Assembly: GCA_947626395.1 (NCBI GenBank)
Contig: CANQRU010000003.1
Location: forward strand, 62,001 to 126,000
DNA: 64,000 nt
Source of the DNA: an uncultured Lachnospiraceae bacterium
GTDB taxonomy: Bacteria; Bacillota; Clostridia; Lachnospirales; Lachnospiraceae
Reading direction: 5' to 3'
The notes under the pieces are model-generated. The model was not told where the DNA came from and did no database searches. It saw only the letters and a program-made list of their open reading frames with translations. A program made the position numbers and the translations under genes. Of the stretch, positions 44,558-53,119 are shown piece after piece. The first letter of the stretch is position 1. Each line of letters starts with the position of its first letter.

Positions 44558-46147
44558 TCAGATCAGGCACTCCAGCGCCGCCTTCTCAATCCCAATCCCC
44601 TTCTTATACCGCTCAATAAACCTCTCAAATCCTTCCACCGCCCGCGGATCCGGCTGCATCTCCTCGCCCTTGTTCCCCAAGAACACCTTCTCTGCCAGGA
44701 AATCCCCCAGGCTCTCATCCGTATCCTTATGTATCATATACGACGCCAGCAGCGCCATCCCCCACGGGCCGCCCTCGCCCGCCGTCTCCATCACCGACAC
44801 CGGCGTATCAATAGCCGCCGCCAGGAATCCCTGCCCAACGCCCTTCGTCTTAAACAACCCGCCGTGCCCCAGGATCGAATCAATCCTCACATGCTCCTCC
44901 TTCAGCAGGATATCCATACCCACCTTCAGCGCCCCCAGCGCCGTAAACAGATTCGCCCGCATGAAATTCGCCAGATTGAACTTACTCTCCGGCGACCGCA
45001 CAAACAACGGCCGTCCTTCGCTGACGCCTGTAATATTCTCCCCGGACAGATACCCATAAGACAGCAGTCCTCCGCAGTCCGGATCCCCCTCCAGCGCCTT
45101 ATTATACAGCGTCCCAAACAGCGTATTCATATCCAGCTTCACCCCAATGCTGTCCGCGAACTCCTTAAACAAACCAACCCACGCGTTCAGATCCGACGTG
45201 CAGTTATTGGCATGAACCATTCCCACCAGGCTGCCGTCCGGCGTAGTCACCAGATCGATCTCCGGATACACCTTCGAAAGCTCCTTCTCCAGCACCACCA
45301 TCGCGAATACGGAAGTTCCCGCAGACACATTGCCGGTCCGTTTCGCCACGCTGTTGGTCGCCGCCATACCGGTTCCCGCGTCGCCCTCCGGCGGGCAGAT
45401 TGGAATCCCCGCCTCCAGAGTCCCGCTCTCATCCAGCAGTCTGGCTCCCGCCGCCGTCAGCACGCCGGCCGGCTCCCCAGCCATCAGAGCCTTCGGCAGG
45501 ATATCCCGAAGCTTCCACGGATAGCCCTTATCCGCCACCAGATCGTCGAACTTCGCGATCATTTTCTCATCGTAATCCTTCGTCTCCGGATCGATGGGAA
45601 ACATACCCGAAGCGTCGCCCACGCCCAGCACCTTCTCGCCGGTCAGCTGCCAGTGGATGTAGCCCGCCAGCGTCGTGAAGAAGGCCACGTCCTTCACATG
45701 CTCCTCGCCGTTTAGGATGGACTGGTACAGATGGGCAATGCTCCATCTCTGGGGAATGTTGTAGTGAAACAGCTCCGTCAGCGCCTCCGCCGCCGGTCCG
45801 GTGATCCCGTTGCGCCAGGTACGGAACGGCGCCAGCAGGTTCCCCTCGCTGTCAAAGGCCATGTAGCCGTGCATCATGGCGGAAAAGCCGATGGCCCCCA
45901 CCTTCGTCAGCTTCACGCCGTATTTGGCCTTCACGTCCGCCGCCAGCTTGCTGTAGCAGTCGCGCAGGCCCGTCCAGATATCGTCCAGGCTGTAGGTCCA
46001 GACGCCGTTCTCCAGCCGGTTCTCCCACTCGTGGTCGCCGGAAGCGATAGGCGTGTGGGACTCGTCGATTAAGACCGCCTTGATGCGGGTGGAGCCCAGC
46101 TCCAGACCCAGAACGCTGCTCTCGATTGCTTCTTTGATGCTTGCCAT
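44558..46147 (-). CDS. araB: FGGY carbohydrate kinase, ribulokinase-like
   Basis: 529 residues. Begins with the FGGY N-terminal signature [20 protein letters not shown]; the second ATPase half has [14 protein letters not shown] and [20 protein letters not shown]. The C-terminal region fits L-ribulokinases of Firmicutes, which phosphorylate L-ribulose. Xylulokinase is the main alternative, but the araD and arabinofuranosidase neighbours favour ribulokinase. Ribosome site AGGAGGAAATGAG is excellent. Two palindromes that may be operators lie just upstream. Confidence 0.85.
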   Translation of the reverse strand: MASIKEAIESSVLGLELGSTRIKAVLIDESHTPIASGDHEWENRLENGVWTYSLDDIWTGLRDCYSKLAADVKAKYGVKLTKVGAIGFSAMMHGYMAFDSEGNLLAPFRTWRNGITGPAAEALTELFHYNIPQRWSIAHLYQSILNGEEHVKDVAFFTTLAGYIHWQLTGEKVLGVGDASGMFPIDPETKDYDEKMIAKFDDLVADKGYPWKLRDILPKALMAGEPAGVLTAAGARLLDESGTLEAGIPICPPEGDAGTGMAATNSVAKRTGNVSAGTSVFAMVVLEKELSKVYPEIDLVTTPDGSLVGMVHANNCTSDLNAWVGLFKEFADSIGVKLDMNTLFGTLYNKALEGDPDCGGLLSYGYLSGENITGVSEGRPLFVRSPESKFNLANFMRANLFTALGALKVGMDILLKEEHVRIDSILGHGGLFKTKGVGQGFLAAAIDTPVSVMETAGEGGPWGMALLASYMIHKDTDESLGDFLAEKVFLGNKGEEMQPDPRAVEGFERFIERYKKGIGIEKAALECLI

Positions 46148-46181
46148 CTCATTTCCTCCTCTTACAATAAAGTTTGCGGCC

Positions 46182-46214
46182 GTTAGATACCTAACAGCCA
46201 GTTAAGACTAACTG
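46182..46214. promoter_or_regulatory. Two tandem palindromes before araB, candidate operators
   Basis: GTTAG-ATAC-CTAAC (46182-46195) and CAGTTA-AGAC-TAACTG (46199-46214) share the GTTA/TAAC half site. They lie 35-67 bases before the araB start and right after the ArsR-type gene, so that regulator is the natural candidate to bind them. Confidence 0.45.
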
Positions 46215-46276
46215 TTTTCCATTTTCCAAAGGCTCTCCGGCCTCCCGTCGGACTAAACAGATTCGTCGTCCGCGGC

Positions 46277-47203
46277 TCACAGGGAGCTGTAATGGATCCT
46301 CACCTGGATCGCCTGATTATAATTGCCGAATTTCCGGCCGAACAGCGTCAGGCCGCCTACATTGACCGCGTCCGAAGGCACCTCCAGCTTAAATCGGACG
46401 CTGCTTCTGTAGTTCAGCCCAAACCGGTCGATGTTCACTTCCGAGAGCTTCAGACCGTCCAGCCAGGTCCCCTGCCGGTCGATCACAATAGTCTTCAGCT
46501 GCCCATACTGGTTCCAGTTGGGGCTCCACCAGTCGGGAGTGAACGCCCCATGCACATCGCCGAAATCCCCGGGACTGGTCCACATCCCCAGGTACACATC
46601 ATTTAAGTAAAAGCTGATATCGGAAGGCCAGTCGCTGTTGGAGCCCGGCGCTTCCGAACCGATCTCCATGGAAAGAGAGAGCCGGTCGATCCGCGTGTGG
46701 GGCGGCAGAAGCATAGGAACCATATACTCCACATAGCCTTTGCCGAACCACAGGATTTCCGCGTACATCCGGTCTACATGGGAAAAATACCGCGGATCGT
46801 CTACTTCTCCGATCAGATAATCACCTGTGGCGATCCCGCAGGTCGGGCTGATCTCGCACGCCGTATAATGTCCTACCGGGATCTCCGTTTCGTATACATT
46901 TCCCGGATGCATCTCCGCCCCGGAAAGGACATCGATCAGAATCTTCTCCTGGCACACCCGGCAGACCTTCTGGTTCCCGTGGCTTCCCCTCTCCGAAAGG
47001 ACCTCCACAAGCCCGGCCTCTTCCAGAAGACGCATATGACCGGTCAGAGCGCCGTTGGTCACTCCGAGGGCGGACGCCAGCTCATTCATATTCATCTCCC
47101 CGTTGTCGATCAAAAGCCTTACGATCCGAAGCCGGATCTCCGAGGCCAGCGCCTTATACACCGGCAGGCCGTCGTCCAGGTTCTTGATGTGAATCATCGG
47201 CAT
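46277..47203 (-). CDS. ArsR-type transcriptional regulator with large C-terminal domain
   Basis: 308 residues, about three times a normal ArsR. The winged helix (about 12-85) is clear: LASEIRLRIVRLLIDNGEMN and ALGVTNGALTGHMRLLEEAG. The C-terminal 220 residues (VYETEIPVGHYTACEISPTC to the end) form a beta-rich domain with many Trp and Asp residues (DWPSDISFYLNDVYLGMWTS), which could bind a sugar. No metal-binding Cys pair of the classic ArsR type is seen, so it is probably a sugar-responsive regulator of the arabinoside genes around it. That role is inferred from position. Confidence 0.8.
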   Translation of the reverse strand: MPMIHIKNLDDGLPVYKALASEIRLRIVRLLIDNGEMNMNELASALGVTNGALTGHMRLLEEAGLVEVLSERGSHGNQKVCRVCQEKILIDVLSGAEMHPGNVYETEIPVGHYTACEISPTCGIATGDYLIGEVDDPRYFSHVDRMYAEILWFGKGYVEYMVPMLLPPHTRIDRLSLSMEIGSEAPGSNSDWPSDISFYLNDVYLGMWTSPGDFGDVHGAFTPDWWSPNWNQYGQLKTIVIDRQGTWLDGLKLSEVNIDRFGLNYRSSVRFKLEVPSDAVNVGGLTLFGRKFGNYNQAIQVRIHYSSL

Positions 47204-47215
47204 TCCCCCCCTTCC

Positions 47216-47650
47216 TCACCAACGTTTCACCGGACACCGCGCGTCCCGCTTCAGCGCGCGCACCTCAGCGTAGCAGCCGCACTGCATGCAGGTGGCGTTA
47301 TCCAGATGCGGACATTCCCGGCAGACAGCCAGACGCCGGTCATATTCCGCGTCATTTGCCCTCTCCGCGGCCGGCATCGCCTGCCGCAGACGGACGACGC
47401 TCTGATAATACGTTTCCTTGCCTTCCATCTCATAAAGAAAGCAGCGGCGGCAGCGGCGAAGGGCCGGCTCACCGGCGCCTTCCGGCGATAGCGACGGCTC
47501 GGCCGCAATGATAGTTTCCGGCGATAGCGGCGGCTCCGCCGCAATGACAGTTTCCGGCATCAGCGATAATTCCGATACGGACTCGGACGGCTTTATATGC
47601 GGCGCGACGGTCCTTACCGGACCGCCGCCTGAAATATCGCACACTGCCAT
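47216..47650 (-). CDS. DUF6171-like cysteine-rich protein
   Basis: 144 residues. N-terminal 60 residues are low complexity (repeats of ETVIAAEPPLSPE). The C-terminal 85 residues have paired cysteines: CRRCFLYEMEGKETYY, then CRECPHLDNATCMQCGCYAE and a final CPV. This layout suggests a zinc-ribbon-like protein of the DUF6171 type; its function is unknown. Start ATG 47650 lies five bases after the abfA stop, with its ribosome site in the last codons of abfA, and the ArsR-type gene follows 12 bases later, so all three are one operon. Confidence 0.65.
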   Translation of the reverse strand: MAVCDISGGGPVRTVAPHIKPSESVSELSLMPETVIAAEPPLSPETIIAAEPSLSPEGAGEPALRRCRRCFLYEMEGKETYYQSVVRLRQAMPAAERANDAEYDRRLAVCRECPHLDNATCMQCGCYAEVRALKRDARCPVKRW

Positions 47651-47655
47651 ATCAA

Positions 47656-49137
47656 CTACTCCGTGATCGTAAACGCCGCCACGCTGCAGGCCGGCATCAC
47701 CGCGGTAAATCCGCTGTCCGTCACCTGAATGCCGTCCATCGTGGCCGGCTTCACATTCTCCGGCGCATCAAAGGTATTATAAGCCCCAGCGGTTCCGGTC
47801 AGCACGGTGCCTTCCACCTTTCCGCGGCGGCCGATTCCGGACCACAGCACCTCCACGGGCGCGGCTTCCGTATCGCTCAAATTCGCCACGGTCAGAAGAA
47901 CGCTTCCGTCCGCCGCCTGGCTGGCCGACACATGCAGGTTCGGCACCTGATCGCCGCAGGTGCCCACATTCTTCGTCTCCGCATAGGTCTCCAGCTGTTT
48001 CGCGTTCTGATGTCCCTTGTACATATGGAACACATGATAGCTGGGCGTCAGTACCATCTTGTCGCCCTCGGTCAGCACCATGGACTGAAGCACATTGACC
48101 GTCTGGGCGATATTCGCCATGACCACGATATCGCAGTGGTCATTGAAAATGTTCAGGTTAATGGCCGCCACCAGCGCGTCCCTCATCGTATTCTGCTGAT
48201 AGAGGAAGCCCGGATTCGTGCCCGGCTCCACATCGTACCAGGTACCCCACTCGTCCACCACCAGGCCCAGCTGATGATGCGGATTGGTCATGCGCATGAT
48301 ATTCGCGTGATTCTCCACCAGTTCCTTCATCCGCAGCGTCTTCTTAAGAACGTTGTAATACTCTTCCGCCGTGAATCCGGTCGCGGCTCCCTTGTGATTC
48401 CAGTCGTCACTGGGCAGCGTATAATAATGCAGGGAAAGCGCGTCGATCACATGGCCCGCTGTTCTGGCCACGGTCTCGGTCCAGCGGTAATCGCTTACAT
48501 TGGCGCCGGAAGCGATCTTATAGATCTTATGCTCATGGTCATAATTGCGCAGATAGGTAGAATACTGACGGCACAGGTCGCCGTAGTACTCCGGCCGCAT
48601 ATTGCCGCCGCAGCCCCAGGCCTCGTTGCCGATGCCCCAGTATTTCACATGCCACGGCTCATCCTGGCCGTTGGCGCGGCGCAGGCTGGCCATCGGGGAA
48701 ATGCCGCCCATGTTGCAGTACTCGACCCAGTCGGAAAACTCCTGAACCGTGCCGGAGCCTACATTTCCGGAGATGTAGGGCTCGCAGCCAAGCTGGCGGC
48801 ACAGCTCCAGGAACTCGTGGGTGCCGAAGGAATTGTCTTCGGTGACGCCGCCCCAGTTGGTGTTGACGATGGTCTTGCGGCTCCCCTTCGGGCCGATGCC
48901 GTCCTGCCAGTGATACGTGTCGGCGAAGCACCCGCCGGGCCAGCGAAGCACCGGGATATTCATATCCTTAAGCGCCTCCACCACGTCGGCGCGCATGCCG
49001 TTTACATTCGGGATATCGGAATCCTCGCCCACATACAGGCCGCCGTAGATGCAGCGCCCCAGATGCTCGGAGAAATGTCCGTAAATGTTCTTGTTGATGG
49101 TTCCTTTGGAACGGTTTCCATTGATAATGATACGCAT
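47656..49137 (-). CDS. abfA: Alpha-N-arabinofuranosidase, GH51
   Basis: 493 residues, usual length for intracellular GH51, with no signal peptide. Motifs in order: [20 protein letters not shown] at the N-terminus, [20 protein letters not shown] near residue 61, the acid/base Glu in [20 protein letters not shown] near residue 172, and the nucleophile Glu in [10 protein letters not shown] near residue 295. It releases arabinose from arabino-oligosaccharides inside the cell. It is the first gene of the abfA-DUF6171-arsR-araB set. Ribosome site AAGGAGG. Confidence 0.95.
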   Translation of the reverse strand: MRIIINGNRSKGTINKNIYGHFSEHLGRCIYGGLYVGEDSDIPNVNGMRADVVEALKDMNIPVLRWPGGCFADTYHWQDGIGPKGSRKTIVNTNWGGVTEDNSFGTHEFLELCRQLGCEPYISGNVGSGTVQEFSDWVEYCNMGGISPMASLRRANGQDEPWHVKYWGIGNEAWGCGGNMRPEYYGDLCRQYSTYLRNYDHEHKIYKIASGANVSDYRWTETVARTAGHVIDALSLHYYTLPSDDWNHKGAATGFTAEEYYNVLKKTLRMKELVENHANIMRMTNPHHQLGLVVDEWGTWYDVEPGTNPGFLYQQNTMRDALVAAINLNIFNDHCDIVVMANIAQTVNVLQSMVLTEGDKMVLTPSYHVFHMYKGHQNAKQLETYAETKNVGTCGDQVPNLHVSASQAADGSVLLTVANLSDTEAAPVEVLWSGIGRRGKVEGTVLTGTAGAYNTFDAPENVKPATMDGIQVTDSGFTAVMPACSVAAFTITE

Positions 49138-49203
49138 GATACTGATCCTCCTTGCCGGAATGCCGGCCTGCCGCCGGTATTGGTCGTTTGCTTTTCACTT
49201 TTT

Positions 49204-49232
49204 ATCATACAACATGCGCGGGCATTTTTCCA
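49204..49232 (-). promoter_or_regulatory. Candidate abfA promoter
   Basis: Minus strand TGGAAA, a 17-base spacer and TATGAT (49204-49209). A palindrome ATTTTAC-6-GTAAAAT lies upstream at 49257-49276. Confidence 0.45.
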
Positions 49233-49282
49233 GTGGTTTTTATATTATTTTTAATTATTTTACATTTTAGTAAAATATCTGA

Positions 49283-49335
49283 TTAAAAATGATCCGGCGC
49301 CGCAGCTGACTGCCGTGGCGCCGGATTATTTTTTA
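49283..49335. terminator. Bidirectional terminator after metY
   Basis: ATCCGGCGCC and GGCGCCGGAT arms with a 15-base loop; T-runs on both strands (ATTTTTAATC on minus, ATTATTTTTT on plus). It closes the metY transcript. Confidence 0.85.
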
Positions 49336-49369
49336 CCATTCCGCTATTTTATTTTACCTGCTTTCTCTG

Positions 49370-50653
49370 TCACTTCGCCGCCGCGAACCCCTTCTCCAGA
49401 TCCGAGATGATATCGTCGATATGCTCGGTCCCGATGGACAGGCGGATCGTGTTGGGCTTGATGCCCTGATCGGCCAGCTCCTCCGCCGACAGCTGGGAGT
49501 GGGTCGTGGTCGCCGGGTGGATCACCAGGCTCTTCACGTCAGCCACATTGGCTAACAGCGAGAAGATCTCCAGGCTGTCGATAAAGCGGTACGCCTCCTC
49601 CTGGCCGCCTTTGATCTCGAACGTGAAAATGCTCGCTCCGCCGTTGGGGAAATATTTCTCATAGAGGGCGTGGTCCGGATGGTCCGGCAGGGACGGATGG
49701 TTCACCTTCTCTACCTGCGGATGCTTCGCCAGGTACTCCACCACCTTCTTCGTATTCTCCGCATGACGGTCCAGACGCAGGGACAGCGTCTCCACGCCCT
49801 GCAGCAGCAGGAAGGCGTTGAACGGGGAAATGGTCGCGCCGGTGTCCCGCAGAAGGATCGCGCGGATATAGGTCACGAAGGCCGCCGGCCCCGCCGCGTC
49901 CACGAAGGACACGCCGTGGTAGCTGGGATTGGGCTCCGCGATGGGCGCGTATTTTCCGCTGGCTTTCCAGTCAAATTTGCCGGAATCCACGATGATGCCG
50001 CCCAGAGTGGTGCCGTGGCCGCCGATAAACTTGGTGGCGGAATGGACCACGATGTCCGCGCCGTGCTCGATGGGCCGGATCAGATACGGGGTGCCGAAGG
50101 TATTGTCGATCACAAGCGGCAGGCCGTGCTTATGGGCGATGGCCGCGATGGCGTCGATGTCCGGGATGTCGCTGTTGGGATTGCCCAGAGTCTCCAGATA
50201 AATGGCCTTGGTATTCTCCCGGATCGCGCCTTCCACCTCCGCCAGGTCATGGGCGTCCACAAAGGTCGTCGTGACGCCGTACTGGCTCAGCGTATGGGCA
50301 AGCAGATTATAGCTACCGCCGTAAATCGTCTTCTGGGACACGATATGGTCGCCCTTCTGGGCCAACGCCATGATCGTGTAGGTGATGGCCGCCGCGCCGG
50401 AAGCCAGCGCCAGCGCCGCCACGCCGCCCTCCAGGGCTGCCAGGCGCTTCTCCAGCACATCCTGGGTGGAATTGGTCAGACGGCCGTAGATATTGCCGGC
50501 GTCGGCCAGGCCGAAGCGGGCCGCCGCGTGGGCCGAATTATGGAATACGTAGGAGGTGGTCTGGTAGATCGGCACGGCACGGGAATCCGTCGCCGGGTCG
50601 GCCTGCTCCTGCCCTACGTGAAGCTGCAGTGTTTCGAAATGATAGTTACTCAT
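49370..50653 (-). CDS. metY: O-acetylhomoserine sulfhydrylase (MetY)
   Basis: 427 residues of the Cys/Met-metabolism PLP family. Early YQTTSYVFHNSAHAAARFGL, and the PLP-binding Lys in VHSATKFIGGHGTTLGGIIV near residue 210, are diagnostic, as is YIRAILLRDTGATISPFNAF. It makes homocysteine directly from O-acetylhomoserine and sulfide, or cysteine from O-acetylserine in some members. It lies 154 bases after cysK on the same strand, so the pair handles sulfide assimilation. Ends at a strong terminator. Confidence 0.92.
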   Translation of the reverse strand: MSNYHFETLQLHVGQEQADPATDSRAVPIYQTTSYVFHNSAHAAARFGLADAGNIYGRLTNSTQDVLEKRLAALEGGVAALALASGAAAITYTIMALAQKGDHIVSQKTIYGGSYNLLAHTLSQYGVTTTFVDAHDLAEVEGAIRENTKAIYLETLGNPNSDIPDIDAIAAIAHKHGLPLVIDNTFGTPYLIRPIEHGADIVVHSATKFIGGHGTTLGGIIVDSGKFDWKASGKYAPIAEPNPSYHGVSFVDAAGPAAFVTYIRAILLRDTGATISPFNAFLLLQGVETLSLRLDRHAENTKKVVEYLAKHPQVEKVNHPSLPDHPDHALYEKYFPNGGASIFTFEIKGGQEEAYRFIDSLEIFSLLANVADVKSLVIHPATTTHSQLSAEELADQGIKPNTIRLSIGTEHIDDIISDLEKGFAAAK

Positions 50654-50711
50654 TTGCGGATCCTCTTTTCTTTCTATGTTTTCTTTACGATGCGCTCTCT
50701 TTCTGCGCGTT

Positions 50712-50770
50712 CTCAGGTTCCCGTATTTCTCGTGATTCCATGTTTCTTGTTTCCCACTTTCTGAACCTGA
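50712..50770 (-). other. Hairpin in the cysK-metY gap
   Basis: TCAGGTTC and GAACCTGA arms, eight pairs, enclosing 43 bases about 60-118 bases upstream of the metY start. I compared it with S-box and T-box leaders and see none of their core motifs. Confidence 0.35.
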
Positions 50771-50807
50771 TGCTTTATTTCGAATGCTGCACTGTCTGTA
50801 TTCCGGA

Positions 50808-51737
50808 TCACTCGAATAACGGCGTCGACAGATACCGGTCGCCCGTATCCGGCAGAAGCACCACGATGGTCTTGCCTTCGTTCTCCGGCCGCTTCGCCAG
50901 CTCGATCGCCGCCCAGGCCGCCGCGCCGGAGGAGATGCCCACCAGCACGCCTTCTTTCCGCCCGATCAGCCGTCCCACGGCGAAGGCATCCTCATTGGCC
51001 ACCGGGATGATCTCGTCGTAGATCCCGGTATTCAGCACCTCCGGCACAAAGCCGGCGCCGATGCCCTGGATCTTATGCGGTCCGCTGACGCCCTTGGAAA
51101 GAACCGGGGATGCAGCCGGTTCCACGGCTACTACCTTCACTTCCGACTTCTGCGCCTTCAGGTACTCGCCTACGCCGGTGATCGTGCCGCCGGTGCCGAC
51201 GCCTGCCACGAAGATATCCACCTGGCCGTCCGTGTCGTTCCAGACCTCCGGCCCCGTGGTCTCTCGGTGGATCTTCGGATTGGCCGGATTCACAAACTGT
51301 CCCGCTATAAAACTGTTCGGAATCTCCTTCGCCAGTTCATCCGCTTTCGCGATGGCCCCGGGCATGCCCTTGGTGCCTTCGCTTAAGACCAGTTCCGCGC
51401 CGTAGGCCTTCATTAACTGCCTGCGTTCCACGCTCATGGTCTCCGGCATGACGATGATGATGCGGTATCCCCTGGCCGCCGCTACGGCGGCCAGGCCGAT
51501 TCCCGTATTGCCGGACGTGGGCTCTATAATGACGGAACCGGGCTTTAAGACGCCCCGCTCCTCCGCGTCGTCGATCATGGCCAGGGCTATTCTGTCCTTG
51601 ACGGAACCGGCCGGATTAAAATACTCCAGCTTCGCCAGTACACGGGCCTTCAGCCCCTCCTCCTTCTCAATGTGCGTAAGCTCCAGAAGCGGCGTGCCGC
51701 CGATCAGCTGATCGGCTGATGTGTAGATACGACTCAT
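50808..51737 (-). CDS. cysK: Cysteine synthase A (O-acetylserine sulfhydrylase)
   Basis: 309 residues, normal length. PLP Lys in [20 protein letters not shown] near residue 43; substrate loop [20 protein letters not shown] near 70; [16 protein letters not shown] near 175; serine of the phosphate-binding loop in [12 protein letters not shown]. It makes L-cysteine from O-acetylserine and sulfide. ATG 51737 follows AGGAGG; ten upstream codons in frame lack a better site. It faces the rrf2-type regulator across a region with two textbook promoters, and metY follows. Confidence 0.95.
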   Translation of the reverse strand: MSRIYTSADQLIGGTPLLELTHIEKEEGLKARVLAKLEYFNPAGSVKDRIALAMIDDAEERGVLKPGSVIIEPTSGNTGIGLAAVAAARGYRIIIVMPETMSVERRQLMKAYGAELVLSEGTKGMPGAIAKADELAKEIPNSFIAGQFVNPANPKIHRETTGPEVWNDTDGQVDIFVAGVGTGGTITGVGEYLKAQKSEVKVVAVEPAASPVLSKGVSGPHKIQGIGAGFVPEVLNTGIYDEIIPVANEDAFAVGRLIGRKEGVLVGISSGAAAWAAIELAKRPENEGKTIVVLLPDTGDRYLSTPLFE

Positions 51738-51764
51738 ATGATTACCTCCTGTAAATGATCGGTT

Positions 51765-51790
51765 CAAGTAATTACCTACTTAACTGATAT
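51765..51790. promoter_or_regulatory. Candidate operator downstream of the cysK promoter
   Basis: AAGTAATTACCTACTT, a partial palindrome, lies between the cysK start point and its gene. The related word TAGGTTTATAGGTAAT lies at the rrf2 start point (51890-51905). Both fit the kind of site bound by CymR/IscR-type Rrf2 proteins. Confidence 0.45.
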
Positions 51791-51800
51791 GTTTATGGGG

Positions 51801-51829
51801 ATTATACGCTCGCTGTTTTGCTTTGTCAA
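51801..51829 (-). promoter_or_regulatory. cysK promoter, perfect consensus
   Basis: TTGACA (51824-51829), a 17-base spacer and TATAAT (51801-51806) on the minus strand. Leader of about 57 bases. Confidence 0.85.
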
Positions 51830-51861
51830 TAGGATTTCGGAAAATATTTCCGATTTGTCTA

Positions 51862-51890
51862 TTGATTACCCATTTACCATGTACTATAAT
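51862..51890 (+). promoter_or_regulatory. rrf2 promoter
   Basis: TTGATT (51862-51867), a 17-base spacer and TATAAT (51885-51890). Leader of about 205 bases containing the hairpin element. Confidence 0.75.
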
Positions 51891-51941
51891 AGGTTTATAG
51901 GTAATATTGCACGAACGACACAGCAGACAGAACTGTTAATA

Positions 51942-51985
51942 CAGAAAGCATGTCACTGGCATGCTTTCTGCATACTGACGTAAAC
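51942..51985 (+). repeat. Conserved hairpin element, copy B
   Basis: CAGAAAGCATG, loop TCACTGG, CATGCTTTCTG, then the tail GCATACTGACGTAA. Same loop and 3' flank as copy A, different but fully paired stem. It lies in the leader of the Rrf2 gene, about 117 bases before the ATG, and is followed by no T-run. Confidence 0.7.
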
Positions 51986-52101
51986 CAAAACGCCGCGCCA
52001 CAGACGCCGGCGTATGGAAAAAGAAAGTACGGCACGGCCCAAAAGCGCCGAATCACATCACTAAGCAGAAAATCCAGAAGTAACAATAAAGGAGAACAAG
52101 C

Positions 52102-52533
52102 ATGCTGATATCAACAAAAGGCCGCTACGCGTTGCGGGTAATGATCGATCTGGCAGAGAATCAGAAGGACAGCTATGTGCCGCTCAAAGAAACGGCCGAG
52201 CGGCAGGAAATATCCGAGAAATATCTGGAAGGGATATTAAAGATATTAGTGCAGCAGAACATGCTGACCGGCGTCCGCGGCAAAGGCGGCGGGTACCGGC
52301 TGACGCGAGCGCCGGAGAACTATACGGTCGGAGAGATCCTGCGGCTGACGGAAGGCTCCCTCGCGCCGGTAGCCTGCCTGGAGTCAGGCGCGAAGCCATG
52401 TCCGCGGATGGCGCAGTGCCGGACGTTTCCGATGTGGGAAGGGCTGGACAAGCTTATCTCGCAGTATCTGGACGGAATTACGATCGCGGACCTGATGCGC
52501 AGGGAGACCGCCGGGTTTGATTATATCATATGA
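52102..52533 (+). CDS. Rrf2-family regulator (CymR/IscR-like)
   Basis: 143 residues. The winged helix begins MLISTKGRYALRVMIDLAEN with recognition helix in ISEKYLEGILKILVQQNMLT and wing VRGKGGGYRLTRAP. Three cysteines, C-x7-C-x5-C (ACLESGAKPCPRMAQCRTF, residues about 92-106), are close to the IscR cluster ligands, so it may hold an Fe-S cluster. The alternative is a CymR-like role, where the protein senses cysteine status together with CysK. Its gene faces cysK across shared regulatory DNA, which supports control of cysteine synthesis. Confidence 0.88.
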   Translation: MLISTKGRYALRVMIDLAENQKDSYVPLKETAERQEISEKYLEGILKILVQQNMLTGVRGKGGGYRLTRAPENYTVGEILRLTEGSLAPVACLESGAKPCPRMAQCRTFPMWEGLDKLISQYLDGITIADLMRRETAGFDYII

Positions 52534-52536
52534 CGG

Positions 52537-53094
52537 TCAGGCGGTGCATTTTTCGATCAGTTTCTTATAAATATGCTCCACAAACCACGGCTCCGTCGAC
52601 GCGCGCAGCGCTTCGTCGAACGTCCACCATTTCACCGCCTTATTCTCTTCTGCGTTCACGACCAGCGTCTCCGTCTCGTCGGCTTCAGCCAGATACGTGA
52701 CGTTCAGATGCAAATGGCTGGGCACGTATTTTCCCCGCTTCACATGACCGTCCACCGTCAGGATCTCGAGGCTGAAAATACCGTCGCCGACCAGCGAAGC
52801 GTTCCTCACGCCTGTCTCTTCTGCAAGCTCCCGAAGCGCCACCGCCCGAAGGTCTCCGTCGCCGTCCGCGTGGCCGCCGATCCAGGCCCAGGAATCGTAG
52901 ATTTTGTGATAGACCATCAGCGTTTTCGTGCGCGCCTTATTCACCGTCCAGAGCGACGCGGTGAAATGGCCGGTCTGATTGGTCCGGTCCAGATAATCCG
53001 GGTACTTCCGAATATAATCAAGCATCAGCGCTTTGTCGCAGGCCTCCTGCTCGTTGAATGGTACGTAGTTTTCGATATCCTGATATAAATTCAT
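52537..53094 (-). CDS. Nudix hydrolase
   Basis: 185 residues. The Nudix box is GHADGDGDLRAVALRELAEE near residues 75-95; the usual first Glu is Gly, but the REL-EE catalytic part is intact. The N-terminal extension DIENYVPFNEQEACDKALML is typical of the subfamily of about 180 residues in Firmicutes. It should cleave a nucleoside diphosphate linked to another group; substrate unknown. It converges on rrf2 (stops four bases apart) and follows the histidine phosphatase gene by 25 bases, probably in one operon. Start ATG 53094 has AAAGGAGAG. Confidence 0.88.
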   Translation of the reverse strand: MNLYQDIENYVPFNEQEACDKALMLDYIRKYPDYLDRTNQTGHFTASLWTVNKARTKTLMVYHKIYDSWAWIGGHADGDGDLRAVALRELAEETGVRNASLVGDGIFSLEILTVDGHVKRGKYVPSHLHLNVTYLAEADETETLVVNAEENKAVKWWTFDEALRASTEPWFVEHIYKKLIEKCTA

Positions 53095-53119
53095 CGTCTC
53101 TCCTTTTCGCAGGCTATCC

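Larger units (their letters stand above)
51738..52101. other. 364-base divergent regulatory region between cysK and the Rrf2 gene
   Basis: Two near-consensus promoters back to back, repeated ATTACCTA-type words that may be operators, and copy B of the conserved hairpin element in the rrf2 leader. Confidence 0.75.

Noticed and set aside
50654..50807. SAM (S-box) or T-box leader before metY
   Set aside because: One eight-pair hairpin is present, but none of the conserved core motifs of either riboswitch can be found.
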